Positions 45,675 to 54,686 of a stretch of DNA of 64,000 nucleotides are shown here, piece by piece. The DNA lies in assembly GCA_002293185.1 (NCBI GenBank), contig DBCS01000008.1, positions 457,085 to 521,084 of the forward strand, written 5' to 3'. Made by a program: the position numbers and the translations under genes. This DNA is from Flavobacteriales bacterium UBA952. Lineage in GTDB: Bacteria > Bacteroidota > Bacteroidia > Flavobacteriales_D > Crocinitomicaceae. The notes beneath the pieces are model-generated. The model had not been told where the DNA came from. It saw only the letters and a list, made by a program, of their open reading frames with translations, and searched no databases. Numbering within the stretch: position 1 is the first letter of the stretch; each line of letters starts with the position of its first letter.

Positions 45675-46355
45675 TCAAACTTTTTGATATTCTTCACGAA
45701 ATTTTTGTGCAAGTTGTGGGCCACCGTTCAAAATGCGCGTACACCATGAAATTTTTAGTTGTGTTTGTTCTGTTGTAGTCAATAACCAATCGATATTACT
45801 TGCCGCTAGTCTTGTCCTTAATGCATTCAAAACCAATGCAGCCGACACGGATAAATTATAGCTCTCTGTAAAACCATGCATGGGTATGTGCAAAAAAGAA
45901 TCGGCATTTGCCTCCAATTCTGCAGATATACCATGTTTCTCTGCTCCAAAAAAGAGGGCAATTGGTTGTTCTAAATCGATATCTTGAGGTGTATAGGCTT
46001 TGTGGTGAGGGGAAGTAGCGACAATGCGGTAACCTTTTGCTTTTAATGTGCTTATGGCATCCAAAACGGGTTCAGGTTCTTGTTGGTGTTGCACCACATC
46101 AAGCCAGCGCGCTGCTCCAAGTGCGATATCGCGCTGAAATTGGTAATTGTTATTTTTTTCAATGAGGTGCAGTTCTTGAAAGCCGAGGCAGTCCATAGTA
46201 CGCATAATAGCTGAAGCATTGTGGTCTTGTTGAATGTTTTCTAGCCCTACAACCAAGTGACGACTTCTCTGGGGTGCAATTTTTTCGAAAAGCCCTACCT
46301 TATTTGGCGTAATGATTTTGTAGAGTTCTTGTAATACGTATGCGTCTTCGGTCAT
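45675..46355 (-). CDS. tRNA/rRNA 2'-O-methyltransferase, SpoU/TrmH family
   Basis: A 226-residue SPOUT methyltransferase. Motif 1 ENIQQDHNASAIMRT, motif 2 ALFFGAEKHGIS and motif 3 ESYNLSVSAALVLNALR form the trefoil knot that binds S-adenosylmethionine. Length and motifs fit tRNA Gm18 methyltransferase TrmH, but other 2'-O targets are possible. It follows the GNAT gene by 3 bp and precedes bTHX. Confidence 0.9.
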   Translation of the reverse strand: MTEDAYVLQELYKIITPNKVGLFEKIAPQRSRHLVVGLENIQQDHNASAIMRTMDCLGFQELHLIEKNNNYQFQRDIALGAARWLDVVQHQQEPEPVLDAISTLKAKGYRIVATSPHHKAYTPQDIDLEQPIALFFGAEKHGISAELEANADSFLHIPMHGFTESYNLSVSAALVLNALRTRLAASNIDWLLTTTEQTQLKISWCTRILNGGPQLAQKFREEYQKV

Positions 46356-46358
46356 GCA

Positions 46359-46787
46359 TTAGATCAATTTGTGCATCAAAAAGTGTTGGATTTCATCAAA
46401 AAGTAGGTGAGAAGGGCCGTCTAGTTGATAACCCAATTTTTGGTAAAAAGGTAGTGCCACCTCACGTGCATGCAAAATGATTTGTTGTATGCCTTTCTGT
46501 TTGGCCTCAGTTTCCATATAATGAATTAGGCTTTTACCAATACCCTTGCTCTGTTGGGGTGCGTCAACGGCCATAAAGCGTATTTGTGCGGTTTGTGCAT
46601 TGATTTGATCGAGCCGCCCAACACCCATGACATTGTTTTGTTCATTGAAAAAGGCGAAATGTAGGTGCTGCGCTTCGTCTGCAGTTTGTTCACTGCCCTC
46701 AGGCTGCCCCCACGGTGCGCGTAGTATTTGGTATCGCAAATAGAAATAAGCCGCCCATTCTGCATCGGTATGTGGACTTCGGATCAT
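46359..46787 (-). CDS. GNAT-family N-acetyltransferase
   Basis: A 142-residue acetyltransferase. The acetyl-CoA-binding segment is visible as IRFMAVDAPQQSKGIGKSLI, and HAREVALPFYQKLGYQLDG is the typical C-terminal motif of the ElaA-like group. The substrate is unknown. Its ATG overlaps the stop of the CoA-transferase gene (ATGA). Confidence 0.85.
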   Translation of the reverse strand: MIRSPHTDAEWAAYFYLRYQILRAPWGQPEGSEQTADEAQHLHFAFFNEQNNVMGVGRLDQINAQTAQIRFMAVDAPQQSKGIGKSLIHYMETEAKQKGIQQIILHAREVALPFYQKLGYQLDGPSHLLFDEIQHFLMHKLI

Positions 46788-47854
46788 GCTTCAAATTTAA
46801 AAGCAATTTGCGAAACGCGCCGGGTATTTTGCCCATTGATTTGCTCTTCCTGAACCAAACTCAGGGCTTTTGGGTCTGCAAAAACTTCGTCTAAGGATTT
46901 AATTTTAGCGACTGGAACGTTTAGTTTTAGGAGAGCAGAAATGATTTGAGTACAAGTTTTCATTGAAATGACACTTGCTAGGTACTTAAAAAGCACTCCT
47001 CGGTTTTTAACTCTTTCGATATTCGAGCAAAAACGAGGGTCTTGAGCGAGTTCACTTAGACCTAGGTAAGCAACAAGTTTGTCGAAATGTTGGTCAGAGC
47101 CAATGGCAAAGGTGATTAATTGACCATCTTTTGTTTCGAAGATTTCGCCATAGGGGGCAATGTTGGGATGTAAACTACCTATGCGTTGAGGTACTTGTTG
47201 TGCCATTAAGTAGTTGGCTGCCTGATTGGCTAAACTGCAAATTGCAGCGTCGTAAAGTGACACACTCACTATCTGACCTTTGCCCTGTTGGCGTTGTAAA
47301 AGTGCCAAGAGCAAGCCTTCTTTGAGTTGGTGGGCAGCTAGTACATCGATGAGCGCAACCGGCATTTTGACTGGGCCGCTTTCGGGTGTGCCGTTCATCG
47401 ACATAAAACCAGTTTCTGCTTGTAAAATGAGGTCATAAGCGCTGCGATCGTTATCTGAGCCAAAACCAGTTATTTTTCCGATGAGTAAGCTTGGATTGAT
47501 TTTCCATAATTCAGCTGGTGTAACTTTTAATTTTTGATCATCGCCTTTCTTGAAATTCATTAAAAGGATATCTGCACTTTTGAGGGAGTCCTCAAAAATT
47601 TTATATTGATCGGGATTTGTTAAATCCAGCGCAATGGTTTCTTTTTGGTAATTGACACTTGAGTAATAAGCGCTTTGTTTGGATAAATCACGCTCTTTTT
47701 TTAAACGCCAAGTATTGGTTACGTCTCCATGAACAGGGTGTTCTATTTTGATCACGCGCGCGCCGAGTTCGGCAAAAAAAGTACCCACGGATGGACCGGC
47801 AAGTACGGTAGAAAGATCGATTACGGTCAGGTCTTTAAAATGAAGTTTGCTCAT
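46784..47854 (-). CDS. Family III CoA-transferase (CaiB/BaiF type)
   Basis: A 356-residue enzyme that moves CoA between carboxylic acids. Typical segments: VIDLSTVLAGPSVGTFFAELG and VIKIEHPVHGD at the N-terminus, LLMNFKKGD, and LILQAETGFMSMNG with the usual D/E region. The family normally has ~380-400 residues, so this one is slightly short at the C-terminus. The substrate is unknown. ATGA overlaps with neighbours on both sides show tight coupling in a five-gene operon. Confidence 0.85.
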   Translation of the reverse strand: MSKLHFKDLTVIDLSTVLAGPSVGTFFAELGARVIKIEHPVHGDVTNTWRLKKERDLSKQSAYYSSVNYQKETIALDLTNPDQYKIFEDSLKSADILLMNFKKGDDQKLKVTPAELWKINPSLLIGKITGFGSDNDRSAYDLILQAETGFMSMNGTPESGPVKMPVALIDVLAAHQLKEGLLLALLQRQQGKGQIVSVSLYDAAICSLANQAANYLMAQQVPQRIGSLHPNIAPYGEIFETKDGQLITFAIGSDQHFDKLVAYLGLSELAQDPRFCSNIERVKNRGVLFKYLASVISMKTCTQIISALLKLNVPVAKIKSLDEVFADPKALSLVQEEQINGQNTRRVSQIAFKFEA

Positions 47855-48117
47855 TTGCGAGATATGGTGTCTATAATTTTGAGCTCAACTTGTGCCAAGC
47901 CGTCGCGTACAAAATTAAGTTTTTTTGCCGCCGCCCAACTCACGTCGATAATCCGGCTATTGGATGCCGCGGTTAGACTGTCTGAAAAGTAGCGCTCGCC
48001 TGACGCTGTGCGTCTTCCATTCATGGAGGCCGCGTAATAAGATGCTTTTCCCCGTTGATAGATATCGTTAGAGGGGAAGAATAAGCATAAAAACAGTAGT
48101 TGAAAAATCCAATTCAT
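47851..48117 (-). CDS. RlpA-like protein with an internal deletion in the barrel
   Basis: An 88-residue exported protein with a short signal peptide. RGKASYYAASMNGRRTASGE matches the start of the RlpA double-psi beta-barrel, and SRIIDVSWAAAKKLNF plus GLAQVELKI match its end. Between LTAASN and SRIIDVS the usual ~30 residues (HKTLPFGT, VTNL, and the INDRGP segment with the key Asp) are missing, without a frameshift. This would remove the core strands of the fold and probably the lytic-transglycosylase-like activity. It begins a five-gene operon. Either a decaying gene or a new short variant. Confidence 0.7.
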   Translation of the reverse strand: MNWIFQLLFLCLFFPSNDIYQRGKASYYAASMNGRRTASGERYFSDSLTAASNSRIIDVSWAAAKKLNFVRDGLAQVELKIIDTISRK

Positions 48118-48195
48118 GGCTTCTTTAAGTTAGGAAAGATACAACCTTAAGGGTAAAAGCGCCAAATTTTTGCAGTGTAAATAGTTTTAAATCCG

Positions 48196-48203
48196 TAAAT
48201 TTG
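48196..48203 (+). promoter_or_regulatory. Promoter -7 box (TAAATTTG) for aconitase
   Basis: Exact TAnnTTTG match, 29 nt before the ATG at 48233. Confidence 0.5.
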
Positions 48204-48232
48204 GAGCGCATTAAAAATCACAATTTCGCACT

Positions 48233-50500
48233 ATGAAAGTTTTTGACCTCGACATGATCCAACGCGTATATGAGCGCTACCCTGCTCGTATTGCTGCTGC
48301 TCGTAAAGTAGTGGGCCGTCCGCTTACTTTATCCGAAAAAATCCTATACGCACACCTCTGGGATGGAGAAGCAACCGTTGCTGCTGAACGCGGAAAGTCT
48401 TACGTCGATTTTGCGCCAGACCGCGTTGCCATGCAAGATGCAACTGCCCAAATGGCGCTTTTGCAATTCATGCAAGCAGGCAAAAAGCGCGTTGCAGTTC
48501 CTTCAACTGTTCACGCCGATCACCTCATTCAAGCAAAAGTAGGTGCAAGCAAAGACCTACAAGAATCACTCAACCAAAACAACGAAGTATTCAACTTCTT
48601 GTCTTCAATTTCAAATAAATATGGCATTGGCTTTTGGAAGCCGGGTGCTGGAATTATACACCAAGTAGTATTAGAAAATTATGCGTTCCCTGGCGGCATG
48701 ATGATCGGTACCGACTCACACACTGTAAACGCAGGTGGCCTCGGAATGGTGGCCATTGGTGTTGGTGGTGCAGATGCAGTAGATGTGATGGCCGGTATGG
48801 CTTGGGAGCTCAAGTTTCCTAAACTAATTGGGGTTAAACTTACAGGTAAGCTCAACGGCTGGACCTCCGCTAAAGATGTCATTTTAAAAGTTGCCGATAT
48901 CTTAACCGTAAAAGGTGGAACAGGCGCTATTGTAGAATATTTTGGCGAAGGTGCCATTTCTTTGTCTTGTACGGGCAAAGGTACCATTTGTAATATGGGT
49001 GCAGAAATTGGCGCCACTACCTCAACCTTCGGTTACGACGATTCTATGCGCCGCTACCTTAATGCAACAGGTCGTGAGGAAGTTGTGAAGGCTGCCGACG
49101 CCATTGCAGAGCACCTCACTGGTGACGCCGAAGTGTATGCAGAACCAGAAAAATACTTTGATCAACTCATCGAAATCAATCTAAGTGAACTCGAACCGCA
49201 CGTCAATGGTCCGTTTACCCCAGACCGCGGCACTCCCGTTTCTAAAATGCGCGCAGAGGCAACAGCAAACGGCTGGCCTTTGCAAGTTGAATGGGGCTTA
49301 ATTGGGTCATGTACCAACTCATCTTACGAAGATTTAGCACGTGCAGCTTCTATTGTGAAGCAAGCAGTTGCACATGGCATTAGCCCAAAAGCAGAATTCG
49401 GCATCAACCCAGGTTCTGAGCAAGTGCGTTTCACTGCAGAGCGCGATGGCATTTTAGCTGACTTTGAAAAAATGGGCACAAAGGTTTTCACCAACGCTTG
49501 CGGTCCGTGTATCGGCCAATGGGCCCGTGAAGGCGCAGAAAAACAAGAGAAAAATACCATCGTACATTCATTTAATCGCAACTTTTCTAAGCGAGCTGAT
49601 GGCAATCCAAATACCCACGCTTTTGTAACTAGTCCAGAAATGGTTGCTGCATTGGCCATTGCCGGTGACCTCGGTTTTAACCCAATCACCGACACCCTCA
49701 CCAATGACAAAGGAGAGCAAGTTAAACTTACTGCTCCTGTTGGCGACGAATTGCCAACGCGAGGTTTTGCAGTTGAAGATAACGGTTATCAAGCACCTGC
49801 AGAAGACGGTAGTCATGTTGAAATCGCCGTAGCTCCAGATTCTCAGCGTTTGCAACTTTTAGAAAACTTCCCGATTTGGGATGGTCAAAACATTCTAGGT
49901 GCGCGTTTGCTCATTAAAGCAAAAGGTAAGTGTACAACAGACCATATTTCTATGGCGGGCCCATGGTTGCGCTACCGTGGTCACCTAGACAACATCTCTA
50001 ACAACATGCTCATCGGTGCCGAAAACGCTTTCAATGGCGAAGCCAATAAAGTGAAGAACCAATTAACTGGTGAATACGGAGAGGTGCCTGCAGTTCAACG
50101 TGCATACAAGGCAGCCGGCGTTCCTTCCATTGTAGTGGGAGATCACAACTACGGAGAAGGCTCTTCTCGCGAGCATGCGGCTATGGAACCGCGTCACCTT
50201 GGTGTGTGTGCAGTGCTTGTCAAATCTTTTGCGCGTATCCACGAAACCAACCTCAAAAAACAAGGAATGCTCGGTCTTACCTTTGCCAACGAGGCAGACT
50301 ACGAAAAAATCCAAGAAGACGACACCTTCGACTTCATCGATTTGCAAGATTTCGCCCCTGAAAAACAATTGACCTTACTGATCAAGCACAGCAATGGTTC
50401 GTCAGCGCAAATTATGGTCAATCATACCTACAACGCCTCTCAAATCGAATGGTTTAAGGCTGGATCTGCTTTAAATCTGATCAAGTTAATGGAGTCTTAA
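48233..50500 (+). CDS. Aconitate hydratase
   Basis: A 755-residue TCA-cycle enzyme that isomerises citrate and isocitrate. The length and sequence fit the mitochondrial-type aconitase found in Bacteroidota. The [4Fe-4S] cluster Cys residues are in IGSCTNSSYEDL and ACGPCIGQW. Other typical segments are GTDSHTVNAGGLG, SFNRNFSKRADGN and the C-terminal GDHNYGEGSSREHAAMEPR. The outer-membrane-like gene follows directly. Confidence 0.95.
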   Translation: MKVFDLDMIQRVYERYPARIAAARKVVGRPLTLSEKILYAHLWDGEATVAAERGKSYVDFAPDRVAMQDATAQMALLQFMQAGKKRVAVPSTVHADHLIQAKVGASKDLQESLNQNNEVFNFLSSISNKYGIGFWKPGAGIIHQVVLENYAFPGGMMIGTDSHTVNAGGLGMVAIGVGGADAVDVMAGMAWELKFPKLIGVKLTGKLNGWTSAKDVILKVADILTVKGGTGAIVEYFGEGAISLSCTGKGTICNMGAEIGATTSTFGYDDSMRRYLNATGREEVVKAADAIAEHLTGDAEVYAEPEKYFDQLIEINLSELEPHVNGPFTPDRGTPVSKMRAEATANGWPLQVEWGLIGSCTNSSYEDLARAASIVKQAVAHGISPKAEFGINPGSEQVRFTAERDGILADFEKMGTKVFTNACGPCIGQWAREGAEKQEKNTIVHSFNRNFSKRADGNPNTHAFVTSPEMVAALAIAGDLGFNPITDTLTNDKGEQVKLTAPVGDELPTRGFAVEDNGYQAPAEDGSHVEIAVAPDSQRLQLLENFPIWDGQNILGARLLIKAKGKCTTDHISMAGPWLRYRGHLDNISNNMLIGAENAFNGEANKVKNQLTGEYGEVPAVQRAYKAAGVPSIVVGDHNYGEGSSREHAAMEPRHLGVCAVLVKSFARIHETNLKKQGMLGLTFANEADYEKIQEDDTFDFIDLQDFAPEKQLTLLIKHSNGSSAQIMVNHTYNASQIEWFKAGSALNLIKLMES

Positions 50501-50509
50501 TTGAAGAAC

Positions 50510-51130
50510 ATGAAATTTACTTTTGCACTTCTTTTGAGCTTGTTCTGTTTTTCAGGGCAAGCTCAAGGTGTTTTTAGGGGTAATGTTTTATTGAATGCCT
50601 ACGCAGGTTACCCCAATTTCATGCGCTTTAATATGAATTTTTCAGAAAATATTCCTGAAGGTACCGTTGCCCAATATGTGGGTCTTGCGCCCTCTGGTTT
50701 ACGCCTTATGTATATGGTTTCCGATGATGTGAGTGTAGGTGTTGATCTCATGTACGGAATGGCAAGCGTGCGGTATGACCGTATTGATACGCTTTTCTTT
50801 GACGGGCAATGGAACTATTTGACCAATTCTTATTTTATTCAAAAGCAACGCTTTAGACCGCAGTTTCGCATCGACATGCATTTGGGTGCGCAAGACCCTA
50901 ATTTGGATCAGTACATAGGCCTCGCCGTTGGCGGGAACATGCGCACAAGAAAAGTTTATCAGAATGAAGTCTTAGTAGATAGCACTCCTAACGATATCGA
51001 TTTAGTCATTCCTGCATCTTTTAGAGCGTGCTACGGATTTCGCTATTTTATAGACTACAACTTTTCTGTTGGAGGAGAGGTTGGGCTTGGCGGTCCGCTA
51101 TTGCAATTTGCTTTTACTTATAGATTGTAG
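50510..51130 (+). CDS. Small outer-membrane-barrel-like protein
   Basis: A 206-residue exported protein with a signal peptide (MKFTFALLLSLFCFSGQAQ, cleavage after QAQ). The rest alternates polar and hydrophobic residues and ends in the aromatic/Leu residues FAFTYRL, as in small outer-membrane beta-barrels. No domain was recognised. The preferred start is ATG 50510; a TTG at 50501 directly after the aconitase stop is an alternative. It ends at a GGCGAGCC-type terminator. Confidence 0.7.
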   Translation: MKFTFALLLSLFCFSGQAQGVFRGNVLLNAYAGYPNFMRFNMNFSENIPEGTVAQYVGLAPSGLRLMYMVSDDVSVGVDLMYGMASVRYDRIDTLFFDGQWNYLTNSYFIQKQRFRPQFRIDMHLGAQDPNLDQYIGLAVGGNMRTRKVYQNEVLVDSTPNDIDLVIPASFRACYGFRYFIDYNFSVGGEVGLGGPLLQFAFTYRL

Positions 51131-51160
51131 CTTGAAATGAAAGCAGCATCTTGATCAAAC

Positions 51161-51192
51161 AAAAAAGGCGAGCCAATGGGCTCGCCTTTTTT
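51161..51192. terminator. Bidirectional terminator (GGCGAGCC hairpin)
   Basis: 14-bp inverted repeat (51161-51174 and 51179-51192, core GGCGAGCC / GGCTCGCC) with poly-A and poly-T ends. It lies between the convergent outer-membrane and ahcY genes. The hairpin core is the same as that after der. Confidence 0.92.
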
Positions 51193-51207
51193 GTGATTTG
51201 GTATTTT

Positions 51208-52518
51208 TTAGTAACGGTAATGTTCTGGTTTGAACGGACCTTGAACAGCCACGCCAATGTAGTCGGCTTGGTCTGTAGAAAGGGTTTCGAGTTCTACACC
51301 AATTTTGGCCAAATGCAAACGCGCTACTTTTTCGTCGAGGTGCTTTGGAAGCGTATAGACATCGTTGTCGTAGTTAGCGCTGTTTTTCCAGAGTTCGAGT
51401 TGAGCGAGCGTTTGATTAGTAAAGCTATTAGACATCACAAAAGAGGGGTGACCAGTTGCACAACCAAGGTTGACCAAACGACCTTCGGCGAGAACAATGA
51501 TGTCATTGCCATTTACGTTGTAGAGATCAACTTGTGGTTTGATCTCCATTTTGCTTGATCCGTGGTTGCTATTGAGCCAAGCCATATCGATTTCGTTGTC
51601 GAAGTGTCCGATATTACAAACAATAGATTTGTCTTTCATGGCTTCGAAATGACGCCCTACTACAATACTCTTGTTGCCGGTTGCCGTCACGATGATGTCC
51701 GCTAAGCCGATTACTTTGTCTAGGGGTTTTACTTCGAAACCGTCCATAGCGGCCTGTAGTGCACAAATTGGGTCAATTTCTGTGACAATCACACGTGCGC
51801 CTGCTCCTTGTAAAGATGCAGCTGAGCCCTTACCGACATCGCCATAACCACAAACAACCGCAACTTTACCCGCCATCATGACGTCTGTTGCGCGGCGAAT
51901 TGCGTCTACAAGAGATTCTTTACAGCCGTATTTGTTGTCGAATTTTGATTTGGTAACAGAGTCATTGACGTTAATTGCAGGCATAACGAGTGTGCCATTT
52001 TTCTTGCGCTCGTAAAGTCTGTGGACACCTGTGGTGGTTTCTTCGGACAAACCTTTGATATCTTTGGTGAGTTCAGGGAAACGATCGAAGACCATGTTGG
52101 TGAGGTCACCGCCGTCGTCGAGAATCATGTTGAGTGCTTTTCCATCTTCGAAAGCAAAAAGGGTCTGCTCGATACACCAATCGAATTCTTCTTCGTTCAT
52201 GCCTTTCCAAGCGTAAACTGGAATACCAGCTGCTGCAATTGCTGCTGCGGCGTGGTCTTGGGTAGAGAAAATGTTGCAAGAAGACCAAGTGACCTCTGCG
52301 CCGAGCTCCACGAGTGTTTCGATTAAAACGGCAGTTTGGATGGTCATGTGTAAGCAACCCGCAATGCGTGCGCCTGCCAAAGGCTTAATAGCGCCGTATT
52401 CTTCGCGCAGAGCCATTAGACCCGGCATTTCGGCTTCGGCCAATTTAATTTCTTTACGACCCCAGTCTGCAAGACTGATGTCTTTCACTTTAGAAGTGAG
52501 TTTTTCTGTTTGATTCAT
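51208..52518 (-). CDS. ahcY: S-adenosylhomocysteine hydrolase
   Basis: A 436-residue NAD-dependent enzyme that splits S-adenosylhomocysteine into adenosine and homocysteine and so keeps methyl transfer going. Motifs: LADWGRKEIKLAEAEMPGLM at the N-terminus, NAD-binding VCGYGDVGKGSAASLQ, SKFDNKYGCKESL, CNIGHFDNEID and the C-terminal GPFKPEHYRY. The start at 52518 (MNQTEKLTS) is preferred; an ATG at 52533 would add five residues. TACATTTG at 52542-52549 is the likely -7 box. Confidence 0.96.
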   Translation of the reverse strand: MNQTEKLTSKVKDISLADWGRKEIKLAEAEMPGLMALREEYGAIKPLAGARIAGCLHMTIQTAVLIETLVELGAEVTWSSCNIFSTQDHAAAAIAAAGIPVYAWKGMNEEEFDWCIEQTLFAFEDGKALNMILDDGGDLTNMVFDRFPELTKDIKGLSEETTTGVHRLYERKKNGTLVMPAINVNDSVTKSKFDNKYGCKESLVDAIRRATDVMMAGKVAVVCGYGDVGKGSAASLQGAGARVIVTEIDPICALQAAMDGFEVKPLDKVIGLADIIVTATGNKSIVVGRHFEAMKDKSIVCNIGHFDNEIDMAWLNSNHGSSKMEIKPQVDLYNVNGNDIIVLAEGRLVNLGCATGHPSFVMSNSFTNQTLAQLELWKNSANYDNDVYTLPKHLDEKVARLHLAKIGVELETLSTDQADYIGVAVQGPFKPEHYRY

Positions 52519-52541
52519 AGATGATTTCTTCAAATAAGTTG

Positions 52542-52549
52542 CAAATGTA
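52542..52549 (-). promoter_or_regulatory. Promoter -7 box (TACATTTG) for ahcY
   Basis: Exact TAnnTTTG match on the minus strand, 23 nt before the ATG at 52518 and 8 nt before the ATG at 52533. Confidence 0.5.
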
Positions 52550-52575
52550 CGTTGATTCTAATTGAATATCAAGAA

Positions 52576-53601
52576 TTAAGAAAGCTCTTTTTGAATGAGT
52601 TGCTTGAGGCCCTGAACAAATAGGGGGTGGGTGTTGGAGCTTGGTACGAGTTGTACTTTTTCTCCGCCAAATTCTTCGAAGATTTCTTGGTATTCGTCGC
52701 CGATTTCAATGAGGGTTTCTAGGCAATCTGCTACGAAAGCTGGACTAAAAACAAGCAGGTTTTTGGCTCCCTTTTTACCCCAATCTTCCACTACCTTATC
52801 AGAGAACGGCGTGAGCCATTTTTTATCGAGGCGCGATTGAAAACAAACCGTGTAGTTGCTTTCCTTTAAACCCAGACGTTCGGCAATGAGTCGGGTGGTA
52901 GCGTAGCAGGTGGCTTTGTAGCAAAATTTGTTGCGGTCGTTGATTTCAAGCTCGCAAGGTTGGTCTTGGCAAAGGTCTGATCCTTCGTAGACTTTATCGA
53001 CTTGGCGCTCCGGGAGGCCGTGATAAGAAAATAGAATGTGGTCGTAGTTTGTGAAATCAAATTTTTTGGCGTTGTCAACCACAGAATCGATGTAGCCGTT
53101 GTTGTCGTAAAATTGACTAATGACTTTAATTTCTGGTATAACCCACCATTTGCGAATGATGTTCATCGCTTTTTCAATGGCTGAACCAGAAGACGCCGAT
53201 GCAAATTGCGGAAAAAGCGGTAGAATCACGATGCGGTCGTAGTTAGCCAAACGCATGCGCTCCAGAACAACATCGAGCGAAGGATTTTTGTAGCGCATGG
53301 CCAATTCAAAGGTTACGTTTTCACCCTCAAATTGTGCTTGTAGTTGTTCTTTCAATTGCCGACTGTGCGTAAGCAGAGGAGATTCACCATTGCCTAGCGT
53401 CCAGAGTTCTTTGTAAACTTTAGCAGATTTTGGTGCTCTAAAAGGCACAATAACGCCATTAACGAGGATCTTTCGCAAGAGATAAGGAAGATCAATAACT
53501 CTAGGGTCATTGAGAAATTCAGAGAGGTAGCTGCGCACATCAGAAACGCTTGGAGAATCTGGGGTGCCGAGCTGAATAAGGAGAACGCCGGTTTTTTTCA
53601 T
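52576..53601 (-). CDS. hemH: Ferrochelatase
   Basis: A 341-residue enzyme that inserts Fe2+ into protoporphyrin IX, the last step of haem synthesis. Motifs: GVLLIQLGTPDSPSVSDVRS and YLSEFLNDPRVIDLP at the N-terminus, LFPQFASASSGSA, the active-site His in FSYHGLPERQV, and CFQSRLDKKWLTP. The Cys in CQDQPCELE is also typical of the family. No other haem gene is near. Confidence 0.95.
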   Translation of the reverse strand: MKKTGVLLIQLGTPDSPSVSDVRSYLSEFLNDPRVIDLPYLLRKILVNGVIVPFRAPKSAKVYKELWTLGNGESPLLTHSRQLKEQLQAQFEGENVTFELAMRYKNPSLDVVLERMRLANYDRIVILPLFPQFASASSGSAIEKAMNIIRKWWVIPEIKVISQFYDNNGYIDSVVDNAKKFDFTNYDHILFSYHGLPERQVDKVYEGSDLCQDQPCELEINDRNKFCYKATCYATTRLIAERLGLKESNYTVCFQSRLDKKWLTPFSDKVVEDWGKKGAKNLLVFSPAFVADCLETLIEIGDEYQEIFEEFGGEKVQLVPSSNTHPLFVQGLKQLIQKELS

Positions 53602-53677
53602 ATTAATTGGTCCAACAACTTGGAAATTTCTTTGTTCAAAATTACCGATTTATTCGCCGTAGCAACCCTCGAAAAGC

Positions 53678-53685
53678 TAACTTTG
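53678..53685 (+). promoter_or_regulatory. Promoter -7 box (TAACTTTG) 4 nt from the LuxE-like start
   Basis: Exact TAnnTTTG match; four bases (TATC) separate it from the GTG at 53690. It predicts a leaderless mRNA with a GTG start. Confidence 0.6.
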
Positions 53686-53689
53686 TATC

Positions 53690-54655
53690 GTGGATCCATT
53701 TTTATTTCTCGAGCAAATCAATGCAAGTAATTTTGAAGCGGAAGCTTTGGCCACCTTTGAACGCCAATATAATAGTGTTTCGGTTTACCGTCAATATACA
53801 GACTTACTTGGCATACAACATCCGCAAAGCCTAGCTGAAATTCCGTTTTTACCCATCGATTTTTTCAAGAATCAGAAGGTAGCGCTGCACAATACACCAG
53901 TCATAAAAACTTTTCAATCCAGCGGTACAACACAGCAAAATAGAAGCCAGCACCACCTTACTGACCTGCGCTGGTACGATGCCGCATTGACCTTGGGGTT
54001 TGAGCGCGTTTTTGGTCAAGTAAGTGATTATGTATTTATTGCTTTATTGCCATCTTATTTAGAAAATGGAGATTCCAGTCTTATTTATATGGTAGATCAG
54101 CTCATTCAAAAGAGCAATTCACCGCTTTCTGGCTATTATTTGGGTCAAGTACAAGAAGTAGCGTTCATTTATGAACAAGCACTGGCATTGGGCAAAAAAC
54201 CATTTGTATTTGGCGTCTCCTATGCCTTACTCGACCTAATGGAAGCGGGAAGTAAACTTCCTCAAGCATTCATTTTAGAGACCGGCGGCATGAAAGGACG
54301 TCGCCAAGAACTTACCAAGATAGCACTTCATCAACTGCTCAAAGACGGTTTTGGTGTGGCGCAAATTCTTTCCGAATATGGCATGACTGAATTGCTTTCA
54401 CAGGCTTATTGCACTTTTAAGCAAAACTTTCAATGCCCGCCCTGGATGCAAATTCGAATTCGCGATGCCTATGATCCGTTCACAGAAGTACCTTTTGGTC
54501 AAAAAGGAGGAATCAACGTGATTGATTTGGCTAATCAAAATAGTTGTGCGTTTATTCAGACCGATGACCTCGGGAGGTTGGTGCCCGATGGTTTTTTGCT
54601 GGAAGGACGCATGACGGCTGCCGATATCCGAGGTTGTAACTTACTACTTGACTGA
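53690..54655 (+). CDS. LuxE/PaaK-type acyl transferase or acyl-protein synthetase
   Basis: A 321-residue member of the acyl-activating (ANL-like) group related to LuxE. The P-loop-like motif FQSSGTTQQN lies near residue 82; later ILETGGMKGRR and SEYGMTELLSQAYC are typical adenylate-forming motifs, and FIQTDDLGRLVPDG lies near the end. It probably activates or transfers a fatty acyl group; LuxE-like proteins in Bacteroidota may act in lipid or polyketide-like pathways. It uses a GTG start four bases after a promoter box. The stop is 31 bp before the preferred tauE start. Confidence 0.8.
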   Translation: MDPFLFLEQINASNFEAEALATFERQYNSVSVYRQYTDLLGIQHPQSLAEIPFLPIDFFKNQKVALHNTPVIKTFQSSGTTQQNRSQHHLTDLRWYDAALTLGFERVFGQVSDYVFIALLPSYLENGDSSLIYMVDQLIQKSNSPLSGYYLGQVQEVAFIYEQALALGKKPFVFGVSYALLDLMEAGSKLPQAFILETGGMKGRRQELTKIALHQLLKDGFGVAQILSEYGMTELLSQAYCTFKQNFQCPPWMQIRIRDAYDPFTEVPFGQKGGINVIDLANQNSCAFIQTDDLGRLVPDGFLLEGRMTAADIRGCNLLLD

Positions 54656-54672
54656 AACCCGAGAAAACTTAC

Positions 54673-54680
54673 TAAATTTG
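54673..54680 (+). promoter_or_regulatory. Promoter-like -7 box (TAAATTTG) 6 nt from the TauE-like start
   Basis: Exact TAnnTTTG match, six bases before the ATG at 54687, inside an apparent operon. It may give an internal leaderless transcript. Confidence 0.4.
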
Positions 54681-54686
54681 TTAGAG

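Noticed and set aside
54648..54686. TTG start for the TauE-like protein
   Set aside because: It would overlap the previous gene and add a hydrophilic stretch before the first helix; ATG 54687 follows a promoter box.
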